A stretch of DNA of 64,000 bases from Actinomycetes bacterium (GTDB lineage: Bacteria; Actinomycetota; Actinomycetes; Actinomycetales; Microbacteriaceae), in contig JAKPAC010000005.1 in NCBI GenBank assembly GCA_029779645.1, forward strand, positions 1 to 64,000, written 5' to 3'. Position 1 is the stretch's first letter; every line of letters begins with the position of its first letter. The position numbers and the translations under genes were made by a program. This document shows, piece after piece, positions 60,646 to 64,000 of this stretch. The notes beneath the pieces are model-generated. The model saw only the letters and a program-made list of their open reading frames with translations. It had not been told where the DNA came from and did not search any database.

Positions 60646-61995
60646 CTAGAGCCCGAGCACCGAGGTGGCGATCAGGAAGTAGATGAGCAGCCCCGTCGCG
60701 TCGCAGAACGTCGAGATGAACGGCGTCGAGAACACCGCCGGATCGACCCGGATCGCGCGCGCGAGCATGGGCATGAGGCCGCCGACCGTCGCCGCCATCG
60801 TGCAGATCGACAGCAGCGTCACCCCGATCACGATGCCCATGTCGACGCTGTACACGAGCGTGGTGAGGATGAAGCCGAGCGCGCCGAGGAACGCCCCGAG
60901 CATGAAGCCGACGCGCACCTCGCGAAAGGCCACGACCCCGGCGTCGCGCAGCCGGACGTCGCCGAGGGCGAGTGCTCGGGTCACCGTGGTCGCCGCCTGC
61001 GATCCGGTGTTGCCGGCGGTGCCGGTCAGCAGCGGGATGAACAGGGCGAGGGTCACGACCGCGGCGAGGGTGTCTTCGAAGATCTCGAGCACCTGCACGG
61101 TCAGCAGCGCCGAGACGGCAAGCACGAGCAGCCACACCACCCGCGAGCGCATGATGGCGAAGATCGGCGTCGCGAGGTAGGGGCGACGCAGCGGCTCGCT
61201 CGCCCCCGCGCGCGCGGCATCCTCGTCTTCGGCGTCCGAGAGGATCCGGGCCGCGTCGTCGACGGTGAGGATGCCGAGGAGCCGGTCCTGCCCGTCGACG
61301 ACGGGCAGCGCAAGCAGGTTGGCGTCGACGCAGGCGCGCGCCGCCTGTTCGGCCTCCTCGGTCGCGCGCACCTGGCGCGCCTCGGCCATGAGCTCGCCGA
61401 CGAGCCGCTCGGGCTCGTGCATGACGAGATCGCGCAGGCCGATCACGCCGAGCAGCTGGCGCTCGCCATCGGTGACGGGCAGCGTGTAGATGGTCTCGGC
61501 CTCCACGCCGCGCCGCTGCACGTGCCGCAGCGCGGCGCCGACGCTCAGCTGGGGCTGCAGCCGCACGTACTCGGTGCTCATCCGGCGCCCCACGCTCCCC
61601 CGCGGGTATCCGAGCAGCGGCGCGGTGAGCTCGCGCTCGCGGGCCGAGAGCCCGCGCATCAGCTTCTGCGCCACGCCCGCCGGCAGCTCGTCGACCAGCT
61701 GCGCCCGATCGTCCGGGTCGAGCTCTTCGAACAGCCGCGCCACGTCCTCGTCGCGCAGGCCGGTGAACAGCTCGGAGCGCATCGCGGGATCGAGCATCTC
61801 GAACACCGCCAGCGCGCGGTCGCGCGAGAGCAGCCGGTACAGCACTGCACGGTCCGCCGCGTCCTCCCGCTCGAGCAGGCGCACCGTCTCCTCCGGCTCG
61901 TGGGCGCCCAGCAGGCGACCGAGCGTCGGCAGGTCGCGGGCCTTGAGCGCGGGTTCGACCTCTGCGACAAACACGTCGAACTCGTCGTCGTCCAT
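60646..61995 (-). CDS. mgtE: Magnesium transporter MgtE
   Basis: A 449-residue magnesium channel. An N-terminal superhelical domain (about residues 15-130) is followed by two CBS domains (about 135-255; VGRRMSTEYVRLQPQLSVG and RLLGILTVDDAARIL) and five membrane helices with GTAGNTGSQAATTVTRALALGD, the pore signature, near residue 325. It should gate Mg2+ uptake by intracellular Mg2+. Neighbours are unrelated. Confidence 0.93.
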   Translation of the reverse strand: MDDDEFDVFVAEVEPALKARDLPTLGRLLGAHEPEETVRLLEREDAADRAVLYRLLSRDRALAVFEMLDPAMRSELFTGLRDEDVARLFEELDPDDRAQLVDELPAGVAQKLMRGLSARERELTAPLLGYPRGSVGRRMSTEYVRLQPQLSVGAALRHVQRRGVEAETIYTLPVTDGERQLLGVIGLRDLVMHEPERLVGELMAEARQVRATEEAEQAARACVDANLLALPVVDGQDRLLGILTVDDAARILSDAEDEDAARAGASEPLRRPYLATPIFAIMRSRVVWLLVLAVSALLTVQVLEIFEDTLAAVVTLALFIPLLTGTAGNTGSQAATTVTRALALGDVRLRDAGVVAFREVRVGFMLGAFLGALGFILTTLVYSVDMGIVIGVTLLSICTMAATVGGLMPMLARAIRVDPAVFSTPFISTFCDATGLLIYFLIATSVLGL

Positions 61996-62102
61996 GCGGC
62001 CTCCGTTCGCCAGCGACCGGCTGCGGCCGGCCCACGGCGCATTCTGTCATGGACCACGCGCGCCCCGCGAACGCGACGACCGACGCCCGCGCCGGCCGGC
62101 CG

Positions 62103-63206
62103 TCACGGTGCGATCCGCAGGACCCGGTCGTCGTCCGGGGCGGGCTCGCCTCGGCCGTCCGTGTTGCTGGTGAGCACCCAGAGCGCCCCGTCCGGCGCGA
62201 GGGCGACATCGCGCATCCTGCCGAACTCGCGCACCAGCTCCTCCGTCGACGCGGCGAGGTCGTCGAGCGGCACCCGGCGCAGCCGCTCACCCCGCAGGTT
62301 CGCGATGTAGAGCGCATCGCCCGCGACAGCGATCCCGCTCGGGCTCGCATCCCTCGGCGCCCACTGCTGCAGCGGGTCGACGAATCCGGCGCGATGCGCG
62401 ATGCCCTCGACGACCGGCCAGCCGTAGTTGCCCCCGGCCTCGATCAGGTTGAGCTCATCCCACGTGTGCTGTCCGAACTCGCTCGCGAAGAGCCTGCCAT
62501 CGGCGTCCCAGGCGAGTCCCTGCGGGTTCCGATGCCCGAGCGTGAACACCGGCGATCCCTCGAATGGGTTGTCGGCGGGGATGCCGCCATCCGGTGTGAG
62601 GCGCAGGATCTTGCCGCCGAGCGAGTTCGGGTTCTGGGCCGAAGCCGCATCCCCGGCATCGCCGACGGTCGCGTAGAGCATCCCATCGGGGCCGAAGGCG
62701 ATCCGACCGCCGTTGTGATTCGCGGCCCGCGGCAGCCCCTCGATGATCACCGTCGGCGCGCCGATGCGACGCGCAGCGGGGACACCGGTCAGTGGAACGC
62801 GAACGATCCGGTTGTCGCCGGCGCTCGTGAAGTACGCATACAGCTCGCTGCCGCGAAGCGCGAGGCCGAGGAGCCCGCCCTCGCCGCCGTGCGCGACGCC
62901 GTCGATCACGCCGAGTGCACGCACGCTGCCGTCGCGTCCGAGCTCGAGCACCCGCGCCGAGTCGCGCTCGCTGATCAGGGTGGTGTCGCCGTCGAACACG
63001 ATCGACCACGGCGCGCGCAGTCCACGCGCGACGACGGCGACCTCACCGGCGGAGCGAGCGGGCCCGGCCGATGAAGGCACGGGGCCGGCGGGCTGCTCCC
63101 GGGCTCCCGGCGCCGTGCCGCACGCGCCGAGCAGGGCGAGCGTGGCGACGACAACGGCGACGGTCAAGAGTGAAACGCCGCGGGATTGGATGTGGCGGGT
63201 GCGCAT
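62103..63206 (-). CDS. PQQ-dependent sugar dehydrogenase-like lipoprotein
   Basis: A 367-residue beta-propeller of the glucose/sorbosone dehydrogenase family. It has a lipobox LLGAC, so it should be anchored outside the membrane. Propeller features include RGLRAPWSIVF, AHGGEGGLLGLAL, NHNGGRIAFGPDGMLYATVGDAGD, and GHRNPQGLAWDADG. The cofactor may or may not be PQQ. ATG 63206 has AAGGAG upstream; the longer frame is spurious. Confidence 0.88.
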   Translation of the reverse strand: MRTRHIQSRGVSLLTVAVVVATLALLGACGTAPGAREQPAGPVPSSAGPARSAGEVAVVARGLRAPWSIVFDGDTTLISERDSARVLELGRDGSVRALGVIDGVAHGGEGGLLGLALRGSELYAYFTSAGDNRIVRVPLTGVPAARRIGAPTVIIEGLPRAANHNGGRIAFGPDGMLYATVGDAGDAASAQNPNSLGGKILRLTPDGGIPADNPFEGSPVFTLGHRNPQGLAWDADGRLFASEFGQHTWDELNLIEAGGNYGWPVVEGIAHRAGFVDPLQQWAPRDASPSGIAVAGDALYIANLRGERLRRVPLDDLAASTEELVREFGRMRDVALAPDGALWVLTSNTDGRGEPAPDDDRVLRIAP

Positions 63207-63318
63207 GACGGCTCCTTGGGACCCATGCTGGCACGCCCACCCTAGGATTGGGAGCGATCGATGCGCCTCAATGGAGCGGCCCGCGCCTCGAGGCCGACGG
63301 CGAGTGAAGGAGACCACC

Positions 63319-64000
63319 ATGCGTGGAGTCATGATGTACGCGGCCGGCGATGTGCGCGTCGAAGATCGTGAGATGCCGACCATCGTCGAGCCGACGGACG
63401 CGATCATCAAGCTCGCCGCGTCGTGCGTCTGTGGATCAGACCTCTGGCCATACCGCGGGGTCGACACGCTGCGGCGCGCGCGCCCGATGGGACACGAGTA
63501 CATCGGGACCGTGACCGAGGTCGGCGCTGATGTCACCACGGTCAAGCCGGGCGACTTCGTGGTGGGATCGTTCATCGCCTCGGACAACACCTGCGAGATC
63601 TGCGCGGCCGGCTATCAGTCGCGCTGCGTGCACGCGGTTGGGATGGGCGCGATGGGCACGCAGGCAGAGTACGCGCGCATCCCGCTCGCCGACGGCACGC
63701 TCGTCGCCACCCCCGGCCAGCCGAACCCCGAGCTCATCCCCTCGCTCATGGCCGCGTCCGACGTGCTGGGCACCGGCTGGTTCGCCGCGGTCGCCGCCGA
63801 GGCCGGCCCGGGCAAGACGATCGCGGTGGTGGGTGACGGCGCGGTCGGCCTCTGCGCCATTCTGGCGGCCAAGCAGCTGGGCGCCGAGCGGATCATCGCG
63901 TTCAGCCGCCACGCCGATCGACAGGCGCTCGCCCGCGAGTTCGGCGCGACCGACATCGTCGAGCTGCGCGGCGACGAGGGCGCCGCCGCGGTGAAGGCGC
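63319..64000 (+). CDS. Zinc-dependent alcohol dehydrogenase (partial, N-terminal 227 aa)
   Basis: An MDR-family dehydrogenase open to the window end. The catalytic zinc Cys is in CVCGSDLWPYRG, GHEYIGTVTEVG supplies the His-Glu, the structural-zinc region is SDNTCEICAAGYQSRC, and the NAD(P) loop is VVGDGAVGLCAILAAKQLGA. ATG 63319 has AAGGAG upstream. Substrate unknown; the C-terminal half is outside the window. Confidence 0.9.
   Translation, partial: MRGVMMYAAGDVRVEDREMPTIVEPTDAIIKLAASCVCGSDLWPYRGVDTLRRARPMGHEYIGTVTEVGADVTTVKPGDFVVGSFIASDNTCEICAAGYQSRCVHAVGMGAMGTQAEYARIPLADGTLVATPGQPNPELIPSLMAASDVLGTGWFAAVAAEAGPGKTIAVVGDGAVGLCAILAAKQLGAERIIAFSRHADRQALAREFGATDIVELRGDEGAAAVKA

Overview
The window is a high-GC chromosomal segment of an actinobacterium, most likely family Microbacteriaceae (Leucobacter or a close relative; the genus is a guess). 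The basis is gene content: sepH, DUF3000-rnd, DUF3159/DUF3710/dut, DUF4193, DUF4191, DUF7455, sseA/sufE, glnA2-glnE, polyphosphate glucokinase and LAxTG sortase signals. The segment is almost fully coding. Many starts are leaderless, with a TAnnnT -10 box about 6-9 nt before the start codon.

Layout. 0-8.6 kb: ammonium transporter with a GlnR-type box, ZapE ATPase, sulfurtransferase sseA and sufE, a RibD-like reductase, an exported hydrolase, DUF3000 and RNase D. 8.6-17 kb: a fadA-fadB beta-oxidation operon convergent with dxs, then acnA with a palindromic operator candidate upstream. 17-27.7 kb: DUF3159-DUF3710-dut, divergent DUF3093, DUF4193, sepH, an alkaline-phosphatase-superfamily enzyme, and a convergent parC/parE pair. 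27.9-33.3 kb: rpoD, murT, gatD-like and alr-like on one strand. 33.5-41.5 kb: PAC2 protein, leucyl aminopeptidase, lpd, sucB, a membrane pseudokinase candidate, DUF4191. 41.5-49.9 kb: nitrogen block (RDD protein, glnA with a GlnR box, a small membrane protein, a lipoprotein, glnE, glnA2, SPOR-like protein) and ppgK. 50-54.8 kb: accessory stretch of lipoproteins, a decayed surface protein, a tRNA-Val 3' fragment and rnpB, followed by an LAxTG surface protein. 54.8-64 kb: DUF4012 protein, family A polymerase, RNase HI, zinc ribbon protein, Nif3-like protein, MgtE, sugar dehydrogenase, and the start of a zinc alcohol dehydrogenase.

The most interesting block is 27.9-31.6 kb. The MurT/GatD pair, which normally amidates D-Glu of peptidoglycan, has no glutaminase cysteine in GatD and no cysteine at all in MurT. 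It is followed 4 nt later by an alanine racemase with a C-N-C domain order whose only intact catalytic-Tyr barrel is the extra N-terminal one. Microbacteriaceae use group B peptidoglycan, in which the D-Glu alpha-carboxyl carries the interpeptide bridge, often with a D-diamino acid. I propose, as inference, that this set was repurposed for bridge synthesis. The second accessory signal is a 22-bp direct repeat of the rnpB 3' end that brackets 2.3 kb and looks like an integration scar.

Coordinates and motifs were read by eye. No alignment or database search was run.
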